This document shows, one piece after another, positions 34,301 to 44,900 of a DNA stretch of 64,000 nt; the stretch's first letter is position 1; each line of letters begins with the position of its first letter. Below the pieces are notes generated by a model. The model was not told where the DNA came from. It worked only from the letters and a program-made list of their open reading frames with translations, and searched no databases. The translations under genes and the position numbers were made by a program. The DNA is taken from NCBI RefSeq assembly GCF_043678055.1, contig NZ_JBHEQA010000002.1, positions 992,001 to 1,056,000 of the forward strand. Reading direction: 5' to 3'. The DNA is from Spongiimicrobium salis. Lineage in GTDB: Bacteria; Bacteroidota; Bacteroidia; Flavobacteriales; Flavobacteriaceae.

Positions 34301-37300
34301 TAAACTCCCGAGGACCCCCCACTTCTGTAAATCTTGAGATAGCCGTTAGCCGTTGCGCCCTCTGGTCTGGTTGCCGCAGTCTCTCTACCACTACCTACCG
34401 GAAAAACAATATTGTTTTGAGCGCCCTGCAAGTTGGAAATCAATGCCGCTTCGCTGATCGGATTCCCTTGGAAACCAAAGAACCATACTCCATTGGTATT
34501 TGGTAAACGCAACCAACTATCATTTTGATCCGTCGAAGAATTTCCTCCAAATAGATTTCGCCAATTAAAACGATATACCCCAGGCGTATTGATGGTTATT
34601 TCATAAGGGATCATACCTCCATTTTGATCATTAAAGTGATCTTCACTCGCTGTAATTCCAAGAGCTCCTCCAGTATTGGTCTGGGACCAGCCGGCCTCTA
34701 ATTCTCCAGATTCCATTTCAATGACCAATACTCCATTTGCCTCATTAAAGGCCCCACCAGTAGTGGCACCGGAGATTGTACCCGAAATCAATCCTGTAGC
34801 GGCATCAATATTGAGTCCTGGAGGCAGGTTCGTTGCACTATAGGTCAGACCTCCATTGGCATTGGTAACCTGTATGGGTAAGGCAACTACATCTCCTTCC
34901 GTATTTTCTTGATTTCCTGGATTAACCACTTCAGGATCAACTATCAAGTCATCTGTTAAGTTAATAGAGATACTGGAATCTTCGCCATAGTTTATGGTCA
35001 ACACCGCTGCATTGCCATCAAAGGTGCTATCTAGACCCACAGTAAGGGTATGGGAAAAACCGTTGGTGCGATCACCCGCGATTACACCAGTGTTCACTTC
35101 TCCACTTACCATAGAAAAATTGGCAGCGCTAGGGCCACTAATTTCCATCGATCGAATATATATCCCATAGGTATGTTCAAGAGCCGCTAAAGTAATGTCT
35201 GCTGTATCACCATTTGTAATTGTTACTGTCGCGGGTGCCGTTAAGGGTGCCGCAATATTGGTTTCTCCCACTGGAGCGTTCACTCCTAGAACTTCAAGGT
35301 TGCGTTGGTTTCCACCTCCTCGATTTGGCGATCCACCAAGGGTAAAAATACCATCTCCAGATAAAATCGCTTGGGTTCCCTGACGGGCATGATTTAAATT
35401 ATCTATACTTCTCCATTCCCCGGAAGCTGTATCAAAAACTTCTGTGACATCAAAAGCGCCATTTTGTGCCAGTGACTCTCCTCCCAAAACAATCAATTGA
35501 TCATTATAACCTACAGTGGCCGCTCCCGCACGTGGGGTCGGAATATTTTGATCTGCAGGTAAGGTCGTCCATTGATTGGTGGTAAAATCATAACGGTCTA
35601 CTTCTGAAAGTACAGGGGCAAAAACGCCTCCATTACCACCAGAAAGTCGTCCTGCAGCAGCATAAAGCGAATCCCCGATCACCACGGCACTAAAATGGTC
35701 CCTTGGGTTTGGAGCATCCTCTAAAACGGTCCATACACCGGTTGCCGGATCATACTCATCGAACCAGGGAACAAAACCACCATCGTGACCATCTGTGTTT
35801 CCTCCTAAAATATAGAATCTATCATTAAACAGTGCCAAGCCGGCAGAACCTCGTCTTCGATTCACAGGAATTTCAGGGCCTTGAATCCATTCCAGATTAA
35901 CCGGGTCAAAAATCCATATGTATTCCGCTGGTACCTCATTGGGAAAATTATTCGTCTGGAAAGCCCCGATAACCCAGATTAGGCCTTGGTATTCTGTAGC
36001 TTGGAAGTGGTTGAATTCCAATCTACGGGTTGGATCATTGGGGTCTAAAGGTGTGATATTGTTCAATGCCTGCCAACTATCGTTAGTATAGTCATATACA
36101 TCTACCGTATTTGCATTTTCCCTACCGCCCATAAGGTAAAAACGATCTCCGGCCTGCACAAAGGAATTTTCATGGCGCGGGGTGTAGTTTTCGTTTTCGT
36201 TCAAATCTGTCCACAAAGGATTTATGATCCATTGGAATTCAACAACGGCATTATCTGAAGTGATCAAATCACTATCATCTACCGTAATAGAAACATTATA
36301 GGGACTATTGATATAGGCATCCGCAGCAATAGTACCTCCAATTTGTCCATTGGTTGGTTCAATAACAACGCCTGGGGGCAATCCCTCGGCCGTATATTGT
36401 AAATTGCCGTTTCCACCACTGGCGATTACGCCCAAACTACCATCCAAAGCGGTATTTACATCATTATTTTGATCAGGAATGGCGGTAACTTCTATGGGTA
36501 TTTCTTCCGCAGTAGCCCTTAAAATTTCAATGGCGTTCAAAAATGGATTTTCCAATTGATGATCAAATACAATATCCAAGATGCCATCGGTTACGGGAAC
36601 TTGGTAGGTCAATACTCCCCCGGTCAGGTCGCCAAAGGCAGCAATGGGATCAAAATCATCTTCCACCAGATTTCCTTCAATTAAAATATCGAAGAAACGG
36701 TCTCCTACCTGATTTGTTCCATCAAATCCGTTCCCCAAATATATTCGCACCACATAATCCCCATTTTCGACCACTGGAAAGCTATAGGTCATATCAGGTA
36801 CAGCGGCATCCAAATCGAACCGTTCCGTATCAAATATGCTTAAAGGCGTGGTGGTTTGGTCAACTTCCGGAGTGAAGGTAGTAAGGGTAAAGCCAAATAC
36901 ATTATCCGTTCCCGCTTGGGACAAGAAAGGGGAATTGTTGACCGTAGTATCTTCTCCCCAAGCAATATCCCCATCAATTGAAGGAATTTCAGGGCCACCC
37001 GCATTTACCCTATAGAGCACATTGGAAGGCACATTAATCGTCCATATAAAGGTTGTCGAAGCGATATCTGTGGTATCGCCATCCGTATCATCTGCCGTCA
37101 CCGTGACCGTATAGGGGCTATTGGCAGCCGCCAAAGCATCGATACTCCCAGTAAACTGCCCTGTATTGGCATTCAGTAACACGCCTGGGGGCAATCCTTC
37201 CGCACTATACTGAAGTGCGCCCTGGCCTCCCGTTGCCGTAACGGTCAAATTTCCATCTAGGGCAGCACCCGCAACATTCAGTTGGTCTGCAATGTCATCA

Positions 37301-40300
37301 ATGGCAATGGGCGTGTTAGGTATGGTATTGTCTATAATTTCAATAGCATTCAGGAAAGGATTTTCCAACTGATGATCAAAAACAATATCCAAGGCCCCAT
37401 CGGTTACGGTTACTTGATAGGTCAATACTCCACCGGTAAGATCGCCAAAGGCTGCAATGGGATCAAAATCATCTTCCACCAGGTTTCCTTCTATTAAAAT
37501 ATCGAAGAAACGATCACCCACTTGATTTGTTCCATCGAATCCATTTCCTAAATAAATCCGCACCTCGTATGCTCCATTATCGATAATAGGAAAAGAATAG
37601 GTCATATCCGGTGCTGCCGCACTTAGATCAAAACGTTCGGAATCAAAAATGCCCAAAGGTGTTGTATTCTGATCGATTTCAGGTCTAAAATTTGTAAGGG
37701 TAAATCCAAAGACATTATCGGTCCCTGCCGCCGCCAAGAAAGGGGAGTTGTTGAGGGTAGTATCTTCTCCCCAAGCGATACCACCATCAATAGCGGGTAT
37801 TTCGGGTCCTCCAGCATTCACTCGGTAGAGTACATTAATGGGGTTGAATATGCTCCAAGTAAAGGTTTCTGTAACACTATCCGAAGTTGTAGCGTCACTA
37901 TCATCTACCGTAATCACCACATTATATGGGCTATTCACCGCGGCCGACGCTTCAACGGTGCCAGTCAACTGCCCTGTAGTAGGATTCAATACTATACCGG
38001 GAGGCAGTCCTTGGGCCGCATATTGCAAAGCTCCTTCCCCCCCATCGGCCACTACAAATAAAGTACCGTCCAATGTGGATCCGGCTGCTGAATTCTGATC
38101 GGCAATAGGGGCTATGTTAATCAAAGAAGGTGGCGTAGGTATACTTAGAATTTCGAGGGCATTTAAAAATGGATTTTCCGTTTGATGATCGAATACAATA
38201 TCTAAAACACCATCCGTAACTTCTACTTGAAAACTTAGCACACCTCCGGTAAGATCCCCAAATGCTGCAATGGGATCAAAATTATCCTGAACCAAGTTTC
38301 CTTCAATCAAGATATCAAAAAAGCGATCTCCTATTTGATTTGTTCCTTCGTAACCATTCCCCAAATACACTCTTACTTCATAATTTCCACTTTCCGTAAT
38401 AGGAAAAGAATAGGTCATATCTGGAGCCGCGGCACTCAAATCAAAACGTTCTGAGTCGAATATATCCAATGGTGTCGTGCTTTGATTCACCTCAGGGGTA
38501 ACACCGGTCAATGTAAAACCAAATACATTATCGGTTCCTGCCGCAGCAAGAAAAGGAGAATTGTTGAGTGTAGTATCTTCCCCCCAGGCGATTCCGCCAT
38601 CAATGGCTGGGATTTCAAGGCCTCCCGCATTCACACGATACAATACCTCTGCCAATCCCGAAACCAAAACTGTAAAGGTTTGGGCAATTGAATTCCCTTC
38701 CGCATCCGTGGCCCGGATCGTTATTTCCGCTATGGCTGCAACATCTGGATAACTTAATGTCAGTGTGTTTCCTACAATGCTGGCCCCTATTCTGGTATCC
38801 GTATTTCCTTCAATGCTATAGGTCAGGTTCGCTGTATTTTCCCCATCGGCAAAAAAGGTATTTAGATCCAGCGTTTCATTGTCCGTTCCAACGGTCCGCT
38901 CAATATTGGCAATATCCTGTACAATAGTGGGTTGTCCATTAGTAACATTGAGGAATCCCCAAGTTCCTTCAACCTCGACACCTGGGGCATTGGAAGTACC
39001 GATAAATCCAACCGCCAAATCTTGCGCATTGCCTTGAATGGCATTGAGGATACTTCCCTGAGCCATCACAGTTCCAATGGTCGTGCGCTCCCCTCCATCT
39101 GCCGCAAACTGTAAATTCACCGATCCGGTGGATGGGTCAACTACAAAATACAGCACCACGCTCCCTTGGGGGCGATCTAGAGTAGGAATAGGAAAATCTA
39201 CAGGAGCCTGTGGCACATCATTAATTTCCTGAAGTGCGGTAAACCCATTTTGGGTAAGTACAAATTTGATATAATTGCTTTGCGTGCCATCCCCAATAAA
39301 AAATCCAAGTTCCGCATTGGGCGCGGAAACATTTCCGTACAATTGTAATGGAGCATCAAAATTGACGATATTTCCAGCCACCGTGAAAACACCAACACTT
39401 TGATCTACCTGTACCCCGTATTGAAATCCTTTTTCCTGTGTATTGGTGCCTCCCAAAGCTGTACCCGAGGTCATTTGCATGGTCATGGCGCCAATAGCAC
39501 CCCCAAGAATATCATTGGGATTGGGGTCATTGGGATCATCTCTTCTGTCGATCCAGTTCAACCAATTTTGATTGGTATCCCCATTGTTCATTAGTCCTGT
39601 CATACCAAGCCCCAAAAAACCTCCTAAGGCGGTATCCGAAAATAATTCATTGCTTATGGGAACGGTAAAAGCATCAGAGCCTCCCAGCAAGGGATCTCCC
39701 AATTGAAAGGGGTCATTCGCATCCAAGATACCATCATTATCATCATCGGTATCGTTCAAATCGGAAATTAAAGCACCTCCCGCAAGCTGGTCAAAATCAT
39801 TGGGTTGAGATCCTCCATTACAGATATCCGTCCCATTATCTATTTCGTCTTGATTGCTATAGCCATCATTATCATTATCTGCCAAAGGATCATATCCAGG
39901 ATCTCCAGGTTGTAAACATTCTATAAAATCTTGAGGCTCCAAAACAATAAGTCTTCCATTCAAGGTACCCACCCAAATGGTTCCTGGAAAAATATCCGTA
40001 TCGCTATTACAGCTAATGCCCAGTGCATTTCCTCCCAAACCTGAGATAAAATTGGCGCTGAATCCTCCTCTGCCCCCACTGGCATTCAATTGTAATCTTC
40101 GCAATAGACCACCATTGGTACCCGCAAGTAGATCTCCTTGCATGGCCCCTCCAAAATTAGAAGCCGTATACTCATCGATACCATTGGTATTGGTACCCCA
40201 GTTGATGACATTATTATCTCCGGGACCATCGGGATTTGGAACACTGGGACCTCGCCAGTCCCCTTCATCTGCATTGGCCATGTTCAAGGGAACAGGGGGC

Positions 40301-41643
40301 CAGTTGGCGGGAAGGCCCAAATTTGGATCTGTGGTAGAACCGGGGGTAGAACCATCTGGATCATAAATTTGTGTTCTAAAGACTGCACCGGTATTTCCAT
40401 CTTGTAAAGGTGCCGTGTACAAGCCTGCCCCTAAGGGATTTGCCCTAACAGGGTTAGGATGTCCCCCATATAGCGCTCCAAAATTATAGTTTTGTATATC
40501 TGTGGTCACCAATTGTAGGTGATCCACATTATCTATAAGTTCTCCACCAGTAGCCACGTTACTTCCCGGTTCGGCAGGATCATAATTGTTGGTCACAATA
40601 CTGGTTCCCGTACCAGGGTCTAACAAACCTTCGTTCGCAGGGAGTCCTCCCCAACCCCTATTGGCACCATTATCAGTAACATATACAGCTCCACTTTCCG
40701 TTAATACCAGATCATAGGTATTTCGATATCCAGGAGAAAAAATTTGTACGGGACCATTGGGAACCAACATCGCCTGGTTTAGCCCATCATTTCCTCCAAA
40801 GGGGTCATTGACATCTATTCCATCATAACCCGGAGTATCTGGATCATTTATGCCATTAGCATTTGCCCGGGTGGGATCATCCAGGGTTGGGATATCATAA
40901 ATATAGGCCCTTCCATTATCATTGAGAATGGGCATGCTTTCCAATTGTGTAAGATTAACCGAGAGTACGGCCCCTGATAATGCATATTCACAGGTGAAGA
41001 CAAAATTTATGGAAGGTGCTCCGGCATTGGTATGTCCCCCTTGGGCAACAATTAAATAATCGATACCATTGATGGTTGCAAACTCCAAACCATTGGTAGC
41101 GTGGTTTTCTTCCGATCTTGGTAGCCCTCGGACCATATCCACCGCTTCCCATACACCATTATTCAATGTAAGTCTGGTGATGATACCGGAATTGGTATCC
41201 AATCCCAAATCTCCACTTCCACCTCCACTACCGGCCCCAATTCTAAAATCGCTGGAACTAACATAAATTATGGGATTTTCTGCAGTTCCCACAACCGTTA
41301 ATCCGGTGGTTTCCCTCAAGGTACTAGAATCTGTAGTTCCATCATCATTGTGATTTTGGATCTCATTAATATTCGTCAGCGTTTCTGAAGCCGTTACTAC
41401 ATAATTGCCCGGGCCATTTCGCTCAATAGTCAACACTTTTATGGTTCCCGTGACCTCGGCCACATACAATCGTCCATCTGGACCGTACATTAAGGAAGTA
41501 ACATTGGCAACCGATCCATTCCCATTGAAATTTACATTGTTTTGGCTGAAATTTTGTGCATGAACTATTGAAAAGCTCACATTAATGATAAAGAACACTG
41601 CAAATACGATACGCATTGGCACTTTGGTGTAAAGATTGGTCAT
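31333..41643 (-). CDS. Giant T9SS-secreted multidomain protein (propeller, malectin x3, Kelch, PKD x2)
   Basis: 3436 residues from the ATG at 41643; signal peptide MRIVFAVFFIINVSFSIVHA (an internal start at 41616 is possible). Approximate layout: glucose/sorbosone-dehydrogenase-like beta-propeller 30-580; calcium-binding TSP3-like Asp repeats 590-650 (DNDNDGYSNQDE; DTDDDNDGILD); a concanavalin-like/cadherin-like stretch to 1000. Three 271-residue modules (malectin RVNAGG plus Ig-like IADQ domain) follow at 1000-1810; Kelch propeller 1814-2127; choice-of-anchor and Ig-like 2135-2300; CBM-like domain 2305-2490 (VIEMESGELEAGW). Two 'EDFEDL' jelly-roll-like domains around 2550 and 2775 are separated by an InlB-like repeat; two PKD domains (about 2915 and 3135) each precede a FTLxNA domain. 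It ends in a type A sorting domain (LFPNPV, GLYFIHM). Probably surface-bound carbohydrate or host binding; any catalysis is unproven. Confidence 0.9.
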   Translation of the reverse strand: MTNLYTKVPMRIVFAVFFIINVSFSIVHAQNFSQNNVNFNGNGSVANVTSLMYGPDGRLYVAEVTGTIKVLTIERNGPGNYVVTASETLTNINEIQNHNDDGTTDSSTLRETTGLTVVGTAENPIIYVSSSDFRIGAGSGGGSGDLGLDTNSGIITRLTLNNGVWEAVDMVRGLPRSEENHATNGLEFATINGIDYLIVAQGGHTNAGAPSINFVFTCEYALSGAVLSVNLTQLESMPILNDNGRAYIYDIPTLDDPTRANANGINDPDTPGYDGIDVNDPFGGNDGLNQAMLVPNGPVQIFSPGYRNTYDLVLTESGAVYVTDNGANRGWGGLPANEGLLDPGTGTSIVTNNYDPAEPGSNVATGGELIDNVDHLQLVTTDIQNYNFGALYGGHPNPVRANPLGAGLYTAPLQDGNTGAVFRTQIYDPDGSTPGSTTDPNLGLPANWPPVPLNMANADEGDWRGPSVPNPDGPGDNNVINWGTNTNGIDEYTASNFGGAMQGDLLAGTNGGLLRRLQLNASGGRGGFSANFISGLGGNALGISCNSDTDIFPGTIWVGTLNGRLIVLEPQDFIECLQPGDPGYDPLADNDNDGYSNQDEIDNGTDICNGGSQPNDFDQLAGGALISDLNDTDDDNDGILDANDPFQLGDPLLGGSDAFTVPISNELFSDTALGGFLGLGMTGLMNNGDTNQNWLNWIDRRDDPNDPNPNDILGGAIGAMTMQMTSGTALGGTNTQEKGFQYGVQVDQSVGVFTVAGNIVNFDAPLQLYGNVSAPNAELGFFIGDGTQSNYIKFVLTQNGFTALQEINDVPQAPVDFPIPTLDRPQGSVVLYFVVDPSTGSVNLQFAADGGERTTIGTVMAQGSILNAIQGNAQDLAVGFIGTSNAPGVEVEGTWGFLNVTNGQPTIVQDIANIERTVGTDNETLDLNTFFADGENTANLTYSIEGNTDTRIGASIVGNTLTLSYPDVAAIAEITIRATDAEGNSIAQTFTVLVSGLAEVLYRVNAGGLEIPAIDGGIAWGEDTTLNNSPFLAAAGTDNVFGFTLTGVTPEVNQSTTPLDIFDSERFDLSAAAPDMTYSFPITESGNYEVRVYLGNGYEGTNQIGDRFFDILIEGNLVQDNFDPIAAFGDLTGGVLSFQVEVTDGVLDIVFDHQTENPFLNALEILSIPTPPSLINIAPIADQNSAAGSTLDGTLFVVADGGEGALQYAAQGLPPGIVLNPTTGQLTGTVEASAAVNSPYNVVITVDDSDATTSDSVTETFTWSIFNPINVLYRVNAGGPEIPAIDGGIAWGEDTTLNNSPFLAAAGTDNVFGFTLTNFRPEIDQNTTPLGIFDSERFDLSAAAPDMTYSFPIIDNGAYEVRIYLGNGFDGTNQVGDRFFDILIEGNLVEDDFDPIAAFGDLTGGVLTYQVTVTDGALDIVFDHQLENPFLNAIEIIDNTIPNTPIAIDDIADQLNVAGAALDGNLTVTATGGQGALQYSAEGLPPGVLLNANTGQFTGSIDALAAANSPYTVTVTADDTDGDTTDIASTTFIWTINVPSNVLYRVNAGGPEIPSIDGDIAWGEDTTVNNSPFLSQAGTDNVFGFTLTTFTPEVDQTTTPLSIFDTERFDLDAAVPDMTYSFPVVENGDYVVRIYLGNGFDGTNQVGDRFFDILIEGNLVEDDFDPIAAFGDLTGGVLTYQVPVTDGILDIVFDHQLENPFLNAIEILRATAEEIPIEVTAIPDQNNDVNTALDGSLGVIASGGNGNLQYTAEGLPPGVVIEPTNGQIGGTIAADAYINSPYNVSITVDDSDLITSDNAVVEFQWIINPLWTDLNENENYTPRHENSFVQAGDRFYLMGGRENANTVDVYDYTNDSWQALNNITPLDPNDPTRRLEFNHFQATEYQGLIWVIGAFQTNNFPNEVPAEYIWIFDPVNLEWIQGPEIPVNRRRGSAGLALFNDRFYILGGNTDGHDGGFVPWFDEYDPATGVWTVLEDAPNPRDHFSAVVIGDSLYAAAGRLSGGNGGVFAPVLSEVDRYDFTTNQWTTLPADQNIPTPRAGAATVGYNDQLIVLGGESLAQNGAFDVTEVFDTASGEWRSIDNLNHARQGTQAILSGDGIFTLGGSPNRGGGNQRNLEVLGVNAPVGETNIAAPLTAPATVTITNGDTADITLAALEHTYGIYIRSMEISGPSAANFSMVSGEVNTGVIAGDRTNGFSHTLTVGLDSTFDGNAAVLTINYGEDSSISINLTDDLIVDPEVVNPGNQENTEGDVVALPIQVTNANGGLTYSATNLPPGLNIDAATGLISGTISGATTGGAFNEANGVLVIEMESGELEAGWSQTNTGGALGITASEDHFNDQNGGMIPYEITINTPGVYRFNWRNLFGGNSSTDQNDSWLRLPNTNGVWFFGFQGNPISEAALISNLQGAQNNIVFPVGSGRETAATRPEGATANGYLKIYRSGGSSGVYDWQARTSDNDAHEIYVWFENAGTYTMEVSERSAGHVIDKMALYRVDGPDFSDAQLTALSESSQTQIDGAAANSPYNVEVQVSGTGTSTIDFIWTINEPEIGIVWIEDFEDLGNGTTVDNGTTAWSSTRNGGVFQVENGAFLTNGNSNGPGVWTSEIIPITGAVSLTIDVNDGDDTKETADFVRASYRVDGGPLVQFGEVRGDINPQTFTADNITGSTIQIIVEADVSFSGEFYTIDNVTVFGQIDSTPPVFFDLLVENGTGDGSFEAGQEVIITADAPLPGQEFLAWTGDVGGIQNVNSASTSLTMPAANITINATYRDIPTAGIIWLEDFEDLANGATIDNGSTAWTSTRDAGQFEVQNGVFVTSVNSNAPGVWTSELIAINGTVSLSVDVNDGDNNKETADFVRASYSVDGGPLIQFGEVRDDIEPQTFTVNNIVGSTVQIVIEADVSFDNEVYTFDNVTVIGQDGGNQIPVAVADATPITGTSPLEVNFTGGNSTDDGTIVTYDWNFDDGNTSTAINPTHTYTSPGVYNASLRVVDDEGAENTATVQITVTEPVAPEGVVSFTLINADTNTDLFELTEGMQIEAGTVQNLLSIRANTNPATVGSVSFSLSGPINHTQTENIFPYALFGDSNSGLNYGGNLFPVGNYTITATSFSQAALGGTPGQTLTIQFSIVDTVGNTNIPPSAVINASTLSGEAPLEIDFVGSNSSDDVGIVSYEWNFDDGNTSTGINPTHSFNSPGVYTVSLRVVDTEGLEDTTSTLVTVDAPSVQDGVVSFTLVNATTNQDLIQLTDGMDINAFTIQGIDLAIRANTNIPVGSVQLAMSGPINTTRTENVAPYALFGDNGGNYAGVPFPSGSYSLSATSFSGANGGGAQGPTIALNFTIVPQAAARIDNTSFANTDTTMRLFPNPVIAEAQIEVPDTTVQMRSIQIFDLTGRLVKQYDAAKVNVGSGRYGFNVSAMDNGLYFIHMTSEKNEKYQLRMIISR
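36213..38646 (-). repeat. Three tandem 813-bp modules inside the giant gene
   Basis: The VLYRVNAGG anchor codons lie at 38646, 37833 and 37020, exactly 813 bp (271 codons) apart. The third copy ends at the Kelch domain near 36213. Each copy is a malectin-like domain plus an Ig-like putative domain. Long stretches such as GDRFFDILIEGNLV are identical between copies, pointing to recent internal duplication. Confidence 0.85.
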
Positions 41644-41709
41644 AGATCCCAAGGATAAACGTTAAAAAAATTCAAAAAAATTAAATGGGGGAAAGAATTG
41701 TAGGCCTTG

Positions 41710-41717
41710 CAAAAATA
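41710..41717 (-). promoter_or_regulatory. -7 box of the 3436-residue protein gene
   Basis: TATTTTTG on the minus strand (8 of 8 to TAnnTTTG), giving a leader of about 60 nt before the ATG at 41643. Confidence 0.5.
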
Positions 41718-41770
41718 TTAAGTTTTAAAGCGAGTGAATCATCATACGACCTTAATTCGTTTAATTACCG

Positions 41771-41788
41771 CACTTCATCGATGAAATG
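41771..41788. promoter_or_regulatory. Dyad CACTTCATCGATGAAATG
   Basis: 18-bp inverted repeat with a perfect 12-bp core TTCATCGATGAA and one mismatch outside it, about 66 bp upstream of the giant gene's -7 box. The half TTCATCGA recurs upstream of other surface-region genes (60120-60127 and 63190-63197). Possible operator. Confidence 0.3.
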
Positions 41789-41916
41789 CACATTCCATAG
41801 TTGAGGAAATATTGAATTTTATTTAAGAAAAATTTACATAAAATTATGATAACGTTTTGCTCCCTAAATCCCGTTGAAATCCCTTACTTTCTTTCCGGAT
41901 TTTAAGGTAATCCCAT

Positions 41917-41949
41917 AAAAAAAGGGTCTATACATTTGCATAAACCCTT
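41917..41949 (-). terminator. Terminator of the 2499-residue protein gene
   Basis: Stem AAGGGT...ACCCTT extended by TAT/ATA past one mismatch (10 positions), with an 8-nt loop. On the minus strand it is followed by a run of seven T. Confidence 0.85.
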
Positions 41950-41972
41950 CTGTATTTAAATGTTTTAATTTC

Positions 41973-44900
41973 TTAATTCTGTACCGCTAATTTTAAGATA
42001 ATCGGTGCTCCAAAGTTCATTTCAACGTTCAGGATATAGATACCATCCGTCAAGAAAGCAATCGGTAAGGTATATACGCCATTATCCAGTATTTCCTGTG
42101 GATCATATGAAGTGATGTATCTACCACTATAATCGTGCAAATTGATTTTAGTAACTACCTTATCATCAGGTTGGTTAACCAACATGATTTGTGCTACATT
42201 GGTAGCAGGATTCGGGAATATCACGCCGTCGAACCTTTGGCTCGTATTGGCCGCATTAACAGTAATTGTAACGGTAGCGGAACTTGTTAATCCAGCAGCA
42301 TCCTCAATGGTCAATGTCACCTCATAAATACCTGCTTCCGTAAAAATATGCACAGGGTCGGCTTCGTTGGAAGTACTTCCATCCTGGAAATTCCATAAAT
42401 AACTTTCTATACCAATATCATCTGTAGAATTACTTCCGGTAAATGATACTTCCAAAGGTGCAGTTCCCGTCAAAGGCGTCGCCGTAGCAACGGCAACAGG
42501 TGCTTCCGTCGCAATTGGATCTGTCACTGTAATTGTTACCGTAGTGGTATCGGTTGCCCCGTCATCATCAGTCACTGTTAAGCTCACTACATAAACCCCC
42601 ACATTGAAAAATGTATGTATAGGATTCTGGTCAAAAGATGTAGTACCATCTTGGAAATCCCAGAAATAGGAGGTTATTGTGGAATCGTCTGATGAACCAC
42701 TACCATCAAAAATAACGGTTAAAGGTGCTTCTCCTGTTAATGGATTAGCTACTGCCACGGCTGTAGGCCCTGCATTTGTAATTAAATTGGTCGTGACCGA
42801 TTGTCCATTTGCATAATTGACCGTTAACACTGCCGATCTAGAATCCGTTGTACCGGAATCACTTACGGTTATGGTATGTATGCTATTAGGCATCAACAAG
42901 GCATTGGTAAGCGCGCCTGCCGTTATACTAAAGTCCGCTGCGTTTGCACCAGTAATGGTTATGGATTCTACAAATATTCCCACATTTCCACCTGACAGTT
43001 CCACTGGAATATCGACAGTACCTCCAATACTCACAGACACCTCCGTAGGTGCAGATACCGTACTAGAAACACTTGGAACGCCCGTAGGAGTGCCGTCAAA
43101 AAGATATTCTAAATTTCTTTGGTTGCCTCCACCTTGATTTGGAGAACCTCCTAAAATAAATATTCCTCCTCCAGAAACAATAGCCTGTGTCCCATGACGT
43201 CTGTGATTAAGATTTGGCAATCTTGTCCATGAAGTCGTGGCAGGATCATAGGCTTCCGTGATATCCAATGCCGTGCTTTGATCGGGCACTTCTCCCCCTA
43301 CGATCACTAAGGTATCATCAAAATTCACGGTGGCAGCACCTGCCCTAGGAGTAGGTAGGTTCTGATCTGCAGGCAGTGTACTCCAAAGTCCTGTTCCAAA
43401 ATCATAGACATCCACTTCCTCTATAGTAGGGCCAAATAATCCGCCCGGTCCACCGGTCAATCTACCACCGGCAACGTATAATCTATCTTGAATGACCACA
43501 GCATTAAAGTGATCTCTTGCGTTCGGCGCATCTGCCAAAGGCGTCCAAGTACCGGTTGCAGGATCATATTCATCGAACCAGGCTACTGCTCCTTCATTAT
43601 GTCCTTCGGTATTTCCTCCCACAATGTAGAAGCGATCATTATAAATACCTATTCCGGTAGCTCCTCTCCGTCTTCCCGCAGGAATTTCAGGTCCTTGAAT
43701 CCACTCTCTGGTAGCAGGATCGAATGCCCAGATAAATTCAGCGGGTTGTTCATTAGGGAAAATATTGGTTCTAAAAGCTCCTATGACCCATATTAAACCT
43801 TTATATTCTACAGCTTGAAAATGGTTAAATGCTGCTGGTGCGGAATTTGTCAATGCTTCCCAGCTATCATTAGCATAGTCGTATACATCTACTGTAGTAG
43901 CATTTTCACGACCTCCCATGACATAAAACCTATCTCCTGCTTGTACAAAGGAATTCTCATGTCTTGCTGTATAATTTTCATTTTCATCAACATCCGTCCA
44001 GAAGCCAACGCCTTGAACCGTCCATGTAAATGTTGTACTTCCTGGGGAAGAACCTACTTTATCTGCCGTAACTTCTACGGTATAAATACCATTACCGCTA
44101 GGGCCGCCTGTAGCAGCACCTGGGTTAATGGTTCCCGATATTACCCCTGTAGCTGCATCTATGGTTACGCCATCCGGTTGTCCCGAAATAGCATATACAA
44201 AATCAAGAGCAGGATTTCCTCCTGTAGCAGAAGCTACCAAGCTACCATCCAGGACATCGTCCTCATTATTTGTTTGATCGGCAATAGGAGCAACAACAAT
44301 TGGATCAAATGCTCCAGCGTCCAATCTAATTTCTATGGCATTTACGGTTGGATTTTCTATTTGATGTACAAACTGGATATTAAGCACACCATCCGAAACA
44401 GTAACAGGATACGAAAGCATACCGCCGGAAAGGTGTCCAAACGCTGCGACGATATCCACATCATCAATGGCCAGTACTCCTTCGATATTTACGTCAAAGA
44501 CGCGATCACCAATATTTGAGGTTCCGGCAAAACTGTTCCCTACAAATAGATTAACGATATAATCCCCATTAGCCAATGGCACATCAAATTGCATTTCAAA
44601 ACCATCACCATTTGTTCCAAAATCAAAACGTTCTTCGGCAAAAATCGCATTAAAAGTTGCCTCATCTATGTATGCAGGAATCGAAGAATGCCTATTCTCA
44701 TATAACAAGCCAGCATTCAATATCTCTCCGGTATTCACTTCATAATTGCTTGTTGCAAAAGGTCCAGAAATATCATTGAATTCCCAATCAGATTCCCCAT
44801 CCGTTGCTATTACGGTTGCACCTCCGGCATTAATCCTAAATGTTGAGAAATCATTGACGGTCCAAGTGAATTGGGTTTGTACCGTACCTGCACTTGCCCT

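Larger units (their letters stand above)
41644..41972. other. Intergenic region between the two giant genes
   Basis: 329 bp. It holds the terminator of the upstream giant gene (41917-41949), a dyad at 41771-41788 and a -7 box at 41710-41717. No open frame of interest. Confidence 0.7.

Noticed and set aside
36213..38646. Regularly spaced repeats as a CRISPR-like or satellite array
   Set aside because: The 813-bp period is in frame and encodes complete malectin plus Ig-like domains.
43815..44519. Long plus-strand frame (234 codons) opposite the 2499-residue gene, and similar antisense frames in both giant genes
   Set aside because: They are shadows of repetitive low-stop coding sequence, Cys/Ser/Arg-rich, with no motifs and no promoter.
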